DNA from: Streptomyces sp. CBMA123
GTDB lineage: Bacteria > Actinomycetota > Actinomycetes > Streptomycetales > Streptomycetaceae
Length of the DNA stretch: 43,255 bases
Reading direction: 5' to 3'
Assembly: GCF_014596465.1 (NCBI RefSeq)
Contig: NZ_MECK01000579.1
Span: forward strand, 1 to 43,255
Part shown: one piece after another, positions 31,712 to 39,126 of the stretch
How positions within the stretch are numbered: the stretch's first letter is position 1
Layout of the letters: the number at the start of each line of letters is the position of its first letter
Program-made: the position numbers and the translations under genes
The notes under the pieces: generated by a model
Seen by the model: only the letters and a program-made list of their open reading frames with translations
Database searches by the model: none
Told to the model about the DNA's origin: nothing

Positions 31712-32017
31712 GTGACGGACATATCCCGCTTGCCCGGAGCTTTCGACCACCAGTGGAACTGGCAGATCCACGGTGCCTGCCGTCAAGCGGACACCAGCCT
31801 GTTCTTCCACCCCCCGGGTGAGCGTGGCTCTGCCCACGACGCGCGTGAGGAGGCCGCGAAGGCCATCTGCGTCGACTGCCCGGTCATGATCGAATGCCGA
31901 CGTCACGCCCTCTCGACGCGCGAGCCCTACGGTGTGTGGGGCGGCCTGACAGAGGACGAACGCCGACGCCTTCTCACCAGGCGGACGCCCATCCACCGCA
32001 CCCAGCCGGCCGCCTGA
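31712..32017 (+). CDS. WhiB-like iron-sulfur transcription factor
   Basis: This 101-residue Wbl protein has the four cluster-binding cysteines Cys23, Cys53, Cys56 and Cys62 (GACRQ, CVDCPVMIEC), arranged C-x29-C-x2-C-x5-C. The GVWGG turn (74-78) is followed by a basic C-terminal region (EDERRRLLTRRTPIHR) for DNA contact. The N-terminus (FDHQWNWQIH) and the HPPGERGSAHDAREEAAKA insert resemble accessory Wbl proteins rather than WhiB, WhiD, WblA or WblE. Wbl proteins bind the principal sigma factor and DNA. The GTG at 31712 follows GGAAAGG; an in-frame GTG at 31682 has no site. It is convergent with the WGR gene. Confidence 0.92.
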   Translation: MTDISRLPGAFDHQWNWQIHGACRQADTSLFFHPPGERGSAHDAREEAAKAICVDCPVMIECRRHALSTREPYGVWGGLTEDERRRLLTRRTPIHRTQPAA

Positions 32018-32118
32018 CCAGGACCCGCGGAACGCCACCGGCCCAGGTGTCGGCGGTCCGGGTGTCCGGGGTTCGGGGAACGCAGCCGCTGGTACCGCTG
32101 GCGAGGACTGTCGGGTCC

Positions 32119-33081
32119 TCAGCTGGTCAGAACGGAGAGCACGTCAGCGAAGGACATGCTCGTCTCAGGCTGGAGACGCAGGGTCTCGCCTCGGAAGGAC
32201 CGCATCTCCAGCCAGCTCTGCGGCGATGCAGTCCGCAGCACGTCCATGAGCTTCTGAACGTCGGCCGGACGGAAGACCTTGAACTTCGGTGACGGTCGGT
32301 AGAACGACGGCTGGACGTCGAAGCGCAGGTCAACGGCGGGATACGGCGATCGTCCCCAGTCGCTGTAGGGCAGCGCGGCAGGACCGTGGATGCGGGCGTC
32401 GACCAGCACCTCCGGGTCCTCGTCCCCGATCTCGCAGTTGAACATCGGGAAGGCTGTCGCCACTCGCGCCGCCGCTGCCGGATAGGCCGCACAGGCCCGG
32501 CCAAGTGCCGGCGAGCAGAACAGCGCGTGATCGAAGGACCCGACCGGGCGCGGCAACGGCACCTTGTGGTGGGACCGGCCGTCGAAGGCGAGGTCACGTC
32601 TGGAGCAGAGGAAGTCCAGGAACTCGGCAACCATCGCGTCCTGGTGGCTGCCGGCTCGCACTGCGAATCGGACCGCGGTGCGTCCCTGCTCGCGCAGCAC
32701 GTAGTACTCGAGGAAGCCCATCGGGTGATCGGGTGCGCTTGCGCGGCGGTAGACCTGGTCGAAGCCCTCGACCGGCAGGAACTCGGGGACCGGCGTGTAG
32801 GGGCCGGCCGCCCTGGTGATGACGTCCAGGACCGGTGACGCGGTCTCGGCTTCTGCCGGACCGGAGGGCGGTTCGACCTCGGTGAAGCCCTTGCGGAGAC
32901 GCTCGTTGATCTTGCGTGCTGTGTGGCGTCGCGCCTGTTCCTCGTCGTGGAGGATGGTCGTGCTCCCCTTGCCCGAGGTGCGGTCGGAGCCCCAGCGGAG
33001 GAAGCAGCGGATCCCTTCCTGGCGGATCTCCCAGAATTCGCGCGCGTCCTCTTGGCGTTCGAACCGCCGCCATGTGGTCAC
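32119..33081 (-). CDS. WGR-domain protein of unknown function
   Basis: This 320-residue protein has an N-terminal WGR domain (~1-66), with RRFERQEDAREFWEIRQEG, then RCFLRWGSDRTSGKGSTTI and ERLRKGFTEV. WGR domains bind nucleic acid ends in PARPs. The remaining ~250 residues (LEYYVLREQGRTAVRFAVRA, SFDHALFCSPALGRACAAYP, FNCEIGDEDPEVLVDARIHG) are not recognised; they contain no PARP or helicase motif. The GTG at 33081 follows GGGAGG at four bases. It converges on the WhiB-like gene. Free-standing WGR proteins occur in actinobacteria with varied partner domains. Confidence 0.8.
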   Translation of the reverse strand: MTTWRRFERQEDAREFWEIRQEGIRCFLRWGSDRTSGKGSTTILHDEEQARRHTARKINERLRKGFTEVEPPSGPAEAETASPVLDVITRAAGPYTPVPEFLPVEGFDQVYRRASAPDHPMGFLEYYVLREQGRTAVRFAVRAGSHQDAMVAEFLDFLCSRRDLAFDGRSHHKVPLPRPVGSFDHALFCSPALGRACAAYPAAAARVATAFPMFNCEIGDEDPEVLVDARIHGPAALPYSDWGRSPYPAVDLRFDVQPSFYRPSPKFKVFRPADVQKLMDVLRTASPQSWLEMRSFRGETLRLQPETSMSFADVLSVLTS

Positions 33082-33220
33082 TGGGCCTCCCTTGCCGCCT
33101 GCGGTGGGCCCGCCCCGGGACCGCACCCGGGTGACCCTACCGCTCGCCTGGGAGCTTGCTTCTCCGCTGGTCAGAACGCCGGGACGCGCATCCTCCGCCC
33201 CAGCGGATGCCTTTCTCGCG

Positions 33221-33441
33221 GGGGATGCGGGCGTGGCCCACCTGGTCGGCTGCCCGGCCCTCGTCCTCGCCTACGAGACCGAGATCCTGGTCCCCGGCCA
33301 GGACCGCCGCTTGTACGACCTTCTGCGCTGTCCCAAGGAGCACATCCTGCTCACCACCGCCCAGGGCGCCGGCGACCACTGCGCGCCGTGGCACCGCACC
33401 TGCGCGACACCGTCGTCCTCGACCGGCTGGAGCGCACCTGA
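33221..33441 (+). pseudogene. C-terminal relic of an alpha/beta hydrolase
   Basis: The frame GDAGVAHLVGCPALVLAY, then VPGQDRRLYDLLRCPKEHIL and TTAQGAGDHCA, reads like the end of acylaminoacyl-peptidase-like hydrolases (strand, acidic residue, then catalytic His in GAGDHC). At about 33385 the homology jumps to another frame (VAPHLRDTVVLDRLERT, stop at 33439-33441), so there is a frameshift. The nucleophile elbow and the rest of the fold are absent upstream. Confidence 0.65.
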
Positions 33442-33801
33442 GCTGTCCGTCGCGGCGTCCTGGAGCAGATGCCGCAGGCCTGGCCGACGGGAGGGTGATA
33501 AATCGGTTGCGAACCGACCACGCCGCGTGACAGCGTACGAACCACCTCGCAGGACAAGCCGCCTCGCAGGACAAGGACGCTCAGGAAGGAGGCCCGACAT
33601 GACGGACGGTATACGACCCACGGCCTGCCGGGCCCCGCGCCGGCCGGCCGCCGCCTACTGACCGCTCCTTGACAACAGCATCGTGTCCCTGCGCCAACTC
33701 CTCGGCGTGATCGGCCGCCCACGGCCCGAAGCGGTCCCCCGCCCGCCGGGCGACGGGCTCCGTACCTCCCTAGCCTGGTAACCGAGAGGAGGCGAAACAC
33801 C
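33442..33801. other. gap with an inverted repeat and short direct repeats
   Basis: Apart from a possible 20-codon ORF (33599-33661), no gene is seen. TCGGTT-GCG-AACCGA is a perfect 15-bp inverted repeat at 33503-33517, just after GATAAAT. CCTCGCAGGACAAG occurs twice, at 33545-33558 and 33562-33575. Confidence 0.6.
33599..33661 (+). CDS. possible 20-residue ORF with an ideal ribosome-binding site
   Basis: AAGGAGG (33586-33592), six bases before ATG, is the best Shine-Dalgarno sequence in the area. The frame reads MTDGIRPTACRAPRRPAAAY and stops at TGA 33659-33661. It could be a genuine micro-ORF, or the surviving 5' end of a lost gene, which fits the neighbouring hydrolase relic. Confidence 0.35.
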   Translation: MTDGIRPTACRAPRRPAAAY

Positions 33802-34182
33802 ATGCTTGGAGACGGACCGCTGCAAGCGGTCATCCCCGCCACCGATCTCGCCCGCGCCAAGGCCTTCTACACCGACGTCCTCGGCCTCAAGGTCGTCGAC
33901 GAGGGCGACGAGGAACTGACCTGCGAATGCGGCACGACCCAGTTCACCGTCTACCGCACTCCCAGCGGCGGACAGGCCGCCCACACCCTCGCCAGCTTCA
34001 AGGTCGCCGACCTCGACGGGGAGATGTCCGCCCTGGGCGAGCGCGGCATCACCTTCGAGGAGTACGACTTCCCCGGCCTCAAGACGGTCGACGGCGTCGC
34101 CGAGGGCGAGGGAATGCGCGCAGCCTGGTTCAAGGACAGCGAGGGCAACATCCTCTGCCTGGCCCAGCGCGTCGGCCAGTAG
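33802..34182 (+). CDS. VOC (glyoxalase-like) protein
   Basis: This 126-residue single VOC domain has VIPATDLARAKAFYTDVLGL and the first-half CGTTQFTVYRTPSGG, then the second half SFKVADLDGEMSALGERGIT and AWFKDSEGNILCLAQRVG. The Glu in DSEGN is the usual metal-ligand position, although a full 2-His-1-carboxylate set is not obvious. The ATG at 33802 follows GGAGG at ten bases. Close relatives in Streptomyces are annotated only as VOC proteins. It converges on the secreted propeller gene through an 18-bp stem hairpin. Confidence 0.9.
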   Translation: MLGDGPLQAVIPATDLARAKAFYTDVLGLKVVDEGDEELTCECGTTQFTVYRTPSGGQAAHTLASFKVADLDGEMSALGERGITFEEYDFPGLKTVDGVAEGEGMRAAWFKDSEGNILCLAQRVGQ

Positions 34183-34190
34183 CCAGGCCC

Positions 34191-34226
34191 CACCGCGCAC
34201 ATCCACCGCGCACATCCACCGCGCCC
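34191..34226. repeat. 13-bp tandem repeat, about 2.8 copies
   Basis: CACCGCGCACATC is repeated at 34191 and 34204, with a partial third copy from 34217. It lies just after the VOC gene stop and is non-coding. Confidence 0.8.
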
Positions 34227-34259
34227 GCCCGTTCATCGGACGCGGGGTGACCGGACGCG

Positions 34260-34300
34260 CCGGTGCCCGGCCCGCTCGTGGTGAGCGGGCCGGGCACCGG
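34260..34300. terminator. 18-bp perfect-stem bidirectional terminator
   Basis: The arms at 34260-34277 (CCGGTGCCCGGCCCGCTC) and 34283-34300 are exact complements around a 5-base loop, between two convergent genes. Confidence 0.85.
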
Positions 34301-34314
34301 GACGAAGCGGACCG

Positions 34315-37038
34315 TCAGCCCTGGTTGTCGTCGCCCTGGTTGTCGTCACCCTGGCTGTCGTTGTCCTGGGACAGCTGATGCGGGTTGATCGACCAGATGC
34401 CGCGCCCGAAGGTGGCGGCGTACAGGCGGCCGTCGGGGCCGGTCTTGAGCTGCTGCACCGCGGTGGTGGGCAGGTTGCGGCCGAGCACCGAGAACCGGCT
34501 CTCGCCCGGCGCGCGGTAGAACGCGGCGAGGTCGGATCCCAGGGCGAGCCCGCCGTCGGACAGGATCTTCACCGAGGTCGCCGGGACGTCGGGCAGGTTG
34601 GCCGAGACGTCGGTCCAGGTCGCGCCGCCGTCGTGGGTCTCGAAGAGGTGGCCGGTGCCCGCGCCGGGGCCCTCGGTCCAGGTCCGGGAGAACCCGTTGA
34701 AGGCGACGATGACGTGCCGGGCGTCCTTCTCGTCCACCGCGAAGGAGGAGATGTAGCGGTTCGGCAGGGTGCCGTCGACGGGCAGGTCCAGCTGGTGCCA
34801 GCCGGTGCCGTCGATGTTGCCGACCGCGATGCCCCGGCTGAAGCCCTGGTTGTTGCACGGACCGCACCAGCCCGCGTACACCGTCCCGTTGACGGTGGCG
34901 ACGGCGGTGGCGACGTGCCCGGCGCCCAGGTCGTACGCGCTGGTCCACTCACTGCCGCTGCGGATCGCGTAACCCTTGTGCTGCACCCAGACGTGCCGAC
35001 CGCCCGCGATCCAGGTGTTGGTGTCCTTGGGGTCACTGGTGAGCGGCGCGATGAACCGGGCGGCGCTGGTGTCCTTGTCCGGCGGGGCGATCTCGAAGGA
35101 CGTGGCCTTGCTCGGGTCCTTCGTCCAGCTGCCGTCGTTCACGGCGCAGTTCTGGGTGACCCACATGTCCAGGTAGACGTACTCCTGGGCGATGTTGCAG
35201 CCGTTGGCCGGGTCGACCAGGGTGTCGGCGCCGTCGCCGCCGAAGTTGGAGCCCATCACCTTGTCGTGGGCGCGCAGGATCGACTGGCCGTTGTCCTGCA
35301 GACCGCCGGTGACGATGACGCCCTTGCCGGAGCGGTCCGCCGGGTCCTTGCCGATGCCGACCGAGTAGTACTGGAGGGTGTCGATGGTGCCGTCGTTCAG
35401 CGGGGTCCAGTCCTTACCGTGACCCCAGGCGTCCAACTGCCCGTTACCGGGGCGCCGGTAGATGCCGCCGTCGTTGCCGACGTAGACGTTCACCTTGCCC
35501 TGGTAGCTGCCGAAGGCGACGGCGTGCTGGTCGGAGTGGACGGTGGGCGAGCAGTCACCGGTCTGCTTGCTCGGGTCGATGCTCCAGCACGGGAACCCGT
35601 TGTTCCAGTACGGCCCGACGGTTGCCCAGTTGCTGCCGCCGTCGGTGGTCTCGAAGACCTCCTCCAGGCCCGCGTAGACGTGGTCGGGGTTGGCCGGGTC
35701 GACCTGGAGCGACTGGTTGTACCAGGCCTGGATGCCGGGCTGGTAACCCGCGTCCTGGAGGGCGGAGCCGGAGCCCTTCAGCTTGTCCTTGTCCGCGATG
35801 AGCGTCCACGGGCCGTACGGCGAGCCCGACTTGGAGACGTAGATGCCCTTGAGGCCGGTGTCCGGGTTGTGCGCGGCGACATCCGGGGACTGGTCGATCG
35901 CGTAGTAGCGCGAGCCGTCCGCCGAACGTGCGAAGGTCACGTTGCCGACGTTCGCGGCGTCTGTCGGCAGGTCGCCCATCGAGGCGACGCGCTGCCAGCT
36001 GCCGTCGGCGGCCTTGCTGTAGAAGCCGTTGTACGTGTCGCCGCCGCGCCAGCCGACCGCCAGGACGACCTTGGACGGGTCCTTGGGGTCGATCGCGATG
36101 TCATTGGCGATGTTCTTGTACGGCGCGCTCGGGTCCTTGTCCTTGGAACCGCCCGGCAGGTAGTCCGGATTGGGCGCGAACTCCAGCGTCCACGGCCCCG
36201 ACAGGTCGGAGGTCGAGTGGCTCCACACACCCCGGCTGGTCGCCGCCCACACCTTGCCGCCGCCGAAGCGCAGCGCGTGGATGATGGTCGACTCCAGCTC
36301 CGCGCCACCCACCCGGTTGCCGGGCTGGAACTTCCCGTGCTGCGGGTCGGACAGCACGTACACACCCGTGCCCACGTACGAGGTGGCCCCGGTGTTGGAC
36401 TCGCCGGTGGCGTACCAGAGCCGGCCGCCCTCGTCCAGGTTCAGCGTGCCCGTGGAGAGGGTCGGCAGCCTGTCCGCGATCGGCTGCCACTGCCCGCCGC
36501 CGGTGCGGGAGCGGTACACCCCGCCGTCGGCGCCGCCCGCGTACACATAGCCGTTGCTGTCGGCCGCGATGCCGGTGATCCGGCCGGTCACCAGACCGGC
36601 GCCGCCGCTGGAGTTGGAGTTGACGTCCCGGTAGCGCGGGTCGTCGGAGTTGTACGGCTTGTCGGTGACGTGCTTCCAGTTGCCGTCGGTGTGCGGCATC
36701 GACTGCAGCTGCGCCCAGGCCGCGCCGTAGGCGCCCGGCGCCACGACGCCCGGCGCGGTGCGCGCCTCGGTGTACTGGGCGACGCCCTCGGCGGAGTTCT
36801 CCGCCTCGTTGCCGCCGTCCCCGGCCGCAGGGTCGGCCTTGGGGCTGAAGGTCGAGGGGGCGGTGGCCTTCTTGGTCTGCGCGGCGTGCTGCTTCCCGAC
36901 GTCCGCCTGGTGCCGCACCTGCCAGGGCTGCGCCGTGGGCGACGTCGACGGCGCGGCGAGCGCCTGAGTGGTGGTCAGTCCGAGGGCGGTGAGCGTGACA
37001 GCGCTCAACAGCAGCCGTCGGTGTTGCCTGATGGGCAC
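34315..37038 (-). CDS. large secreted beta-propeller (BNR/VPS10-like repeat) protein
   Basis: This 907-residue protein has a signal peptide (MPIRQHRRLLLSAVTLTALG, cleavage near ALAA). A Lys/Ala-rich segment (~30-75) follows. From ~130 to ~890 many BNR/Asp-box-like blades are seen: GGGQWQPIA, DGSWQRVASMG, TTDGGSNWATVG, THDGGATWTDVS, ending GRLYAATFGRGIWSINP. This fold is shared by glycoside hydrolase family 74 enzymes, sialidase-like proteins and sortilin-like propellers. Catalytic residues cannot be located, so enzyme activity is open. The C-terminus has an acidic tandem tail (DSQGDDNQGDDNQG) with no anchor. The GTG at 37038 follows GGGGAGG at nine bases. It probably acts outside the cell, binding carbohydrate or protein. 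Confidence 0.85.
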   Translation of the reverse strand: MPIRQHRRLLLSAVTLTALGLTTTQALAAPSTSPTAQPWQVRHQADVGKQHAAQTKKATAPSTFSPKADPAAGDGGNEAENSAEGVAQYTEARTAPGVVAPGAYGAAWAQLQSMPHTDGNWKHVTDKPYNSDDPRYRDVNSNSSGGAGLVTGRITGIAADSNGYVYAGGADGGVYRSRTGGGQWQPIADRLPTLSTGTLNLDEGGRLWYATGESNTGATSYVGTGVYVLSDPQHGKFQPGNRVGGAELESTIIHALRFGGGKVWAATSRGVWSHSTSDLSGPWTLEFAPNPDYLPGGSKDKDPSAPYKNIANDIAIDPKDPSKVVLAVGWRGGDTYNGFYSKAADGSWQRVASMGDLPTDAANVGNVTFARSADGSRYYAIDQSPDVAAHNPDTGLKGIYVSKSGSPYGPWTLIADKDKLKGSGSALQDAGYQPGIQAWYNQSLQVDPANPDHVYAGLEEVFETTDGGSNWATVGPYWNNGFPCWSIDPSKQTGDCSPTVHSDQHAVAFGSYQGKVNVYVGNDGGIYRRPGNGQLDAWGHGKDWTPLNDGTIDTLQYYSVGIGKDPADRSGKGVIVTGGLQDNGQSILRAHDKVMGSNFGGDGADTLVDPANGCNIAQEYVYLDMWVTQNCAVNDGSWTKDPSKATSFEIAPPDKDTSAARFIAPLTSDPKDTNTWIAGGRHVWVQHKGYAIRSGSEWTSAYDLGAGHVATAVATVNGTVYAGWCGPCNNQGFSRGIAVGNIDGTGWHQLDLPVDGTLPNRYISSFAVDEKDARHVIVAFNGFSRTWTEGPGAGTGHLFETHDGGATWTDVSANLPDVPATSVKILSDGGLALGSDLAAFYRAPGESRFSVLGRNLPTTAVQQLKTGPDGRLYAATFGRGIWSINPHQLSQDNDSQGDDNQGDDNQG
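34321..34365 (-). repeat. 15-bp coding repeat at the end of the propeller gene
   Basis: Three 15-bp units (34321, 34336, 34351) encode the GDDNQG-type acidic pentapeptide tail. The first two differ by one base, and the third is more diverged. Such repeats can change copy number between strains. Confidence 0.8.
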
Positions 37039-37167
37039 GAGTGCGGTCCTCCCCTGAGGCCGGCCGCGCGGTCGCGCGGTCCCGGCGAAGCAGGGGGTAA
37101 GCCTGGTCGGTGGGCCCGGCGGAGGGAAGGCCCGTACGGTAAAGAACGGTTAAGAGCCCTACCGTTT

Positions 37168-37178
37168 CCAACAGTTGG
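37168..37178. promoter_or_regulatory. small palindrome upstream of propeller gene
   Basis: CCAAC-A-GTTGG is perfect and lies 130 bases before the propeller start, in an AT-richer patch that also has AACGGTTA and CCGTTTCC. An operator or promoter element is possible. Confidence 0.3.
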
Positions 37179-37254
37179 CATTCACCGAATGCCCCGGCCC
37201 ACCACACTCCGCAGGCCGGGCACCGATCTGGGCTCGCCGCGCACCGCCCGTCCC

Positions 37255-37974
37255 TCAGCGCTTGCGCAGCCACCCGCGCAACCGCCGCCCGACCGCACCC
37301 ACGCAGGCGACCGGGTCGAAGGAGCCGGGCCGGTCCCGGGCGATCGGATAGCAGGCGAGCCCGATCAGCGCCGCGCTGAGGTGGCCGATGCTGGTGTAGT
37401 CCCGGCTCTGGTGGACGCCGTAGCCGTACACGGCCAGCACCCCCACCAGGTACACGTACCGCCAGGGCCGCACGATCAGGTAGGTGAGCACCCCGACCAC
37501 CCCGGCGAGCGCGTAGCTCACCCCGTAGTCCAGCGTGTAGACGGCCTTCGGCGCGGCAATGCCGCGGTGGATCGCCCAGCCGAGGACGCCCTCGCTGAGG
37601 TACGTCGCGCCGACGTGCGCCAGCACCGCGACCGAGAGCCAGCGCAGTGTGCCCAGCCAGCGCTCGGCGGGCACGTGGAAGAGGTTGTACAGCACGAAGT
37701 AGCCGAGCCAGCCACCGCCCGCGATCCACAGCGCGCTGGTGGCCAACACCCGGACCGGCGAGACCTGCAAGTGGTGCAGGTTGGTGGAGCGCCGCTCCAG
37801 GATCCGGTCGGCGGTCGCCGGGTCGACGTGCCGGATCACCTGGGTGGTGACCAGCAGGATCGCCAGCCAGATGTAGGTGCCGGGAGCACGCCGGACGTAC
37901 CGCCACACCGCCCGGGCCGGCGTCCACCAGGGCCCCCGGTGCGCCCCCGGCACCCCGGTGGTGCTGCCGGTCAT
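37255..37974 (-). CDS. rhomboid-like membrane protein A
   Basis: This 239-residue protein has about six membrane helices. The layout follows the rhomboid fold: first helix (APGTYIWLAILLVTTQVI), loop with STNLHHLQVSPVRVLATSAL, a helix with GYFVLYNLFHVPAERWLG, the Ser-bearing helix start GVSYALAGVVG, and the late helix SIGHLSAALIGL. In active rhomboid proteases the Ser lies in GxSG and pairs with His in an HxxGxxxG-like helix. Here the residue after Ser is Tyr, so activity is doubtful. The ATG at 37974 follows GAGGAGG. It is divergent from a second protein with the same landmarks. Confidence 0.78.
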   Translation of the reverse strand: MTGSTTGVPGAHRGPWWTPARAVWRYVRRAPGTYIWLAILLVTTQVIRHVDPATADRILERRSTNLHHLQVSPVRVLATSALWIAGGGWLGYFVLYNLFHVPAERWLGTLRWLSVAVLAHVGATYLSEGVLGWAIHRGIAAPKAVYTLDYGVSYALAGVVGVLTYLIVRPWRYVYLVGVLAVYGYGVHQSRDYTSIGHLSAALIGLACYPIARDRPGSFDPVACVGAVGRRLRGWLRKR

Positions 37975-38306
37975 CGGCGCCTCCTCGACGGTCCCCCTCA
38001 CCCTCGCCCGGCCCGGCCCCCACCCGCCGCCGCGACGGCCCGTTCGGGTGACCCCGCTCCGGCTCCGGCCTTCCTTCCCTCACGCACCGCCCGAGTCCCA
38101 CCCGAGACCCGCCCGGCATCCGCCCGCGCACCGCCCCCGCACCGCCCCCGCACCGCCCGAGAACCTCCCGGCCCCCAGAGGATGCCGGGCGTCACCCGTC
38201 CGAGAACCGTCGGCGGAGCGGACACCCCCGACTGCCGTAGGCTGGCTCTCCGGCCTCCCGTGGAGCCGCCGGCACCGGACACCGCACAGCAAGGGCGCCA
38301 GGCACG
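37975..38306. other. divergent intergenic region with an 11-bp repeat
   Basis: This is 332 bases between the two rhomboid-like genes. GCACCGCCCCC is repeated at 38128 and 38139, with a variant at 38150. A -10-like TAGGCT lies at 38238-38243 on the plus strand. No gene is seen. Confidence 0.5.
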
Positions 38307-39029
38307 ATGACGGACCGCCTCGGGACGACGAAACCGACCGACCCCGACCCCGCCACCACCCGGCGAGCGGCGTCCAGAACGGCCGCCCTCCGCTCGACGG
38401 CCCGCAGAACCGCCCTCCGGCTGCGCCTCACCTCCGTCTACGTCGTCCTGCTGACCCTCACCGCCACCTGGCTCGCCAACGAGAGCCATGCCGCGCGGGC
38501 CCGGTTCGTCCGGCACAACAGCAGCAACGTCCACCACATGGAGGTGGGCAAGTGGTGGACGCTGTTCACCAGCGGCCTGGTGGTCGACGGGGTCCCGGCG
38601 TGGGCCGGCATCGCGGCCGTCGCCGTCGCCCTGGGCCTGGCCGAGTGGCGCTGGGGCCCGGCCCGCGCGGGCGCCGTGTTCGTCTTCGGCCACCTCGGCG
38701 CCACCCTGCTCACCGAGGGGGCCATGTGGGTCATGCTGACCGCCCGCATCCCGGGCGCACTCTCCCGCGCGAGGGACGTGGGGATCAGCTACGGGCTGGT
38801 CGCCACCGTCGGCTGCCTGCTCGCCCTGGGCCCGCGGGCGCTGCGCCGGTACGGCCTGCCGGCCCTGGCCCTCGCACTGGCCGGCGCCTGGGCGACGGAC
38901 CAGCAACTGGCCGACGCCGGACACCTGGTGGCCCTCGGGCTCGGCGTCCTCGCCGCCCGCACTCCCTGGCTGCGCGCCCGGGCCTCCGCCGCCGGTGGAC
39001 CTCGCGGTGAACCCGACCCGGGGCGCTGA
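38307..39029 (+). CDS. rhomboid-like membrane protein B
   Basis: This 240-residue protein has a basic N-terminal tail (1-45), about six membrane helices, and the same landmarks as its divergent neighbour: SSNVHHMEVGKWWTLFTSGL (compare STNLHHLQVSPVRVLATSAL), GISYGLVATVG (compare GVSYALAGVVG), and ADAGHLVALGLGV (compare TSIGHLSAALIGL). The Ser-Tyr replacement of the GxSG motif is shared. The ATG at 38307 has only a weak upstream site (AAGGGCG). The pair appears to be an old inverted duplication. Protease activity is doubtful; chaperone-like or pseudoprotease roles are known for other rhomboid-like proteins. Confidence 0.75.
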   Translation: MTDRLGTTKPTDPDPATTRRAASRTAALRSTARRTALRLRLTSVYVVLLTLTATWLANESHAARARFVRHNSSNVHHMEVGKWWTLFTSGLVVDGVPAWAGIAAVAVALGLAEWRWGPARAGAVFVFGHLGATLLTEGAMWVMLTARIPGALSRARDVGISYGLVATVGCLLALGPRALRRYGLPALALALAGAWATDQQLADAGHLVALGLGVLAARTPWLRARASAAGGPRGEPDPGR

Positions 39030-39051
39030 TCGTCCTTCCAAGTGGGCCGGG

Positions 39052-39105
39052 TACGATGCAGAACCGATCAACCGGCTGGCTGCCAGCTTCTGATGACAGT
39101 TGATC
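39052..39105 (+). promoter_or_regulatory. -10 box and inverted repeat before the methyltransferase gene
   Basis: TACGAT (39052-39057) is a good -10 candidate. GATCAAC (39066-39072) and GTTGATC (39099-39105) are exact complements lying between it and the ribosome site GGAGGGG. Confidence 0.4.
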
Positions 39106-39126
39106 AGGCCAAACGGAGGGGACGCG

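Noticed and set aside
34378..38310. Very long (about 1300-codon) plus-strand open frame
   Set aside because: It lies opposite the propeller gene and rhomboid-like gene A, which both have coherent domains, signal or membrane segments and ribosome sites. The product is Val/Gly/Arg filler typical of antisense frames.
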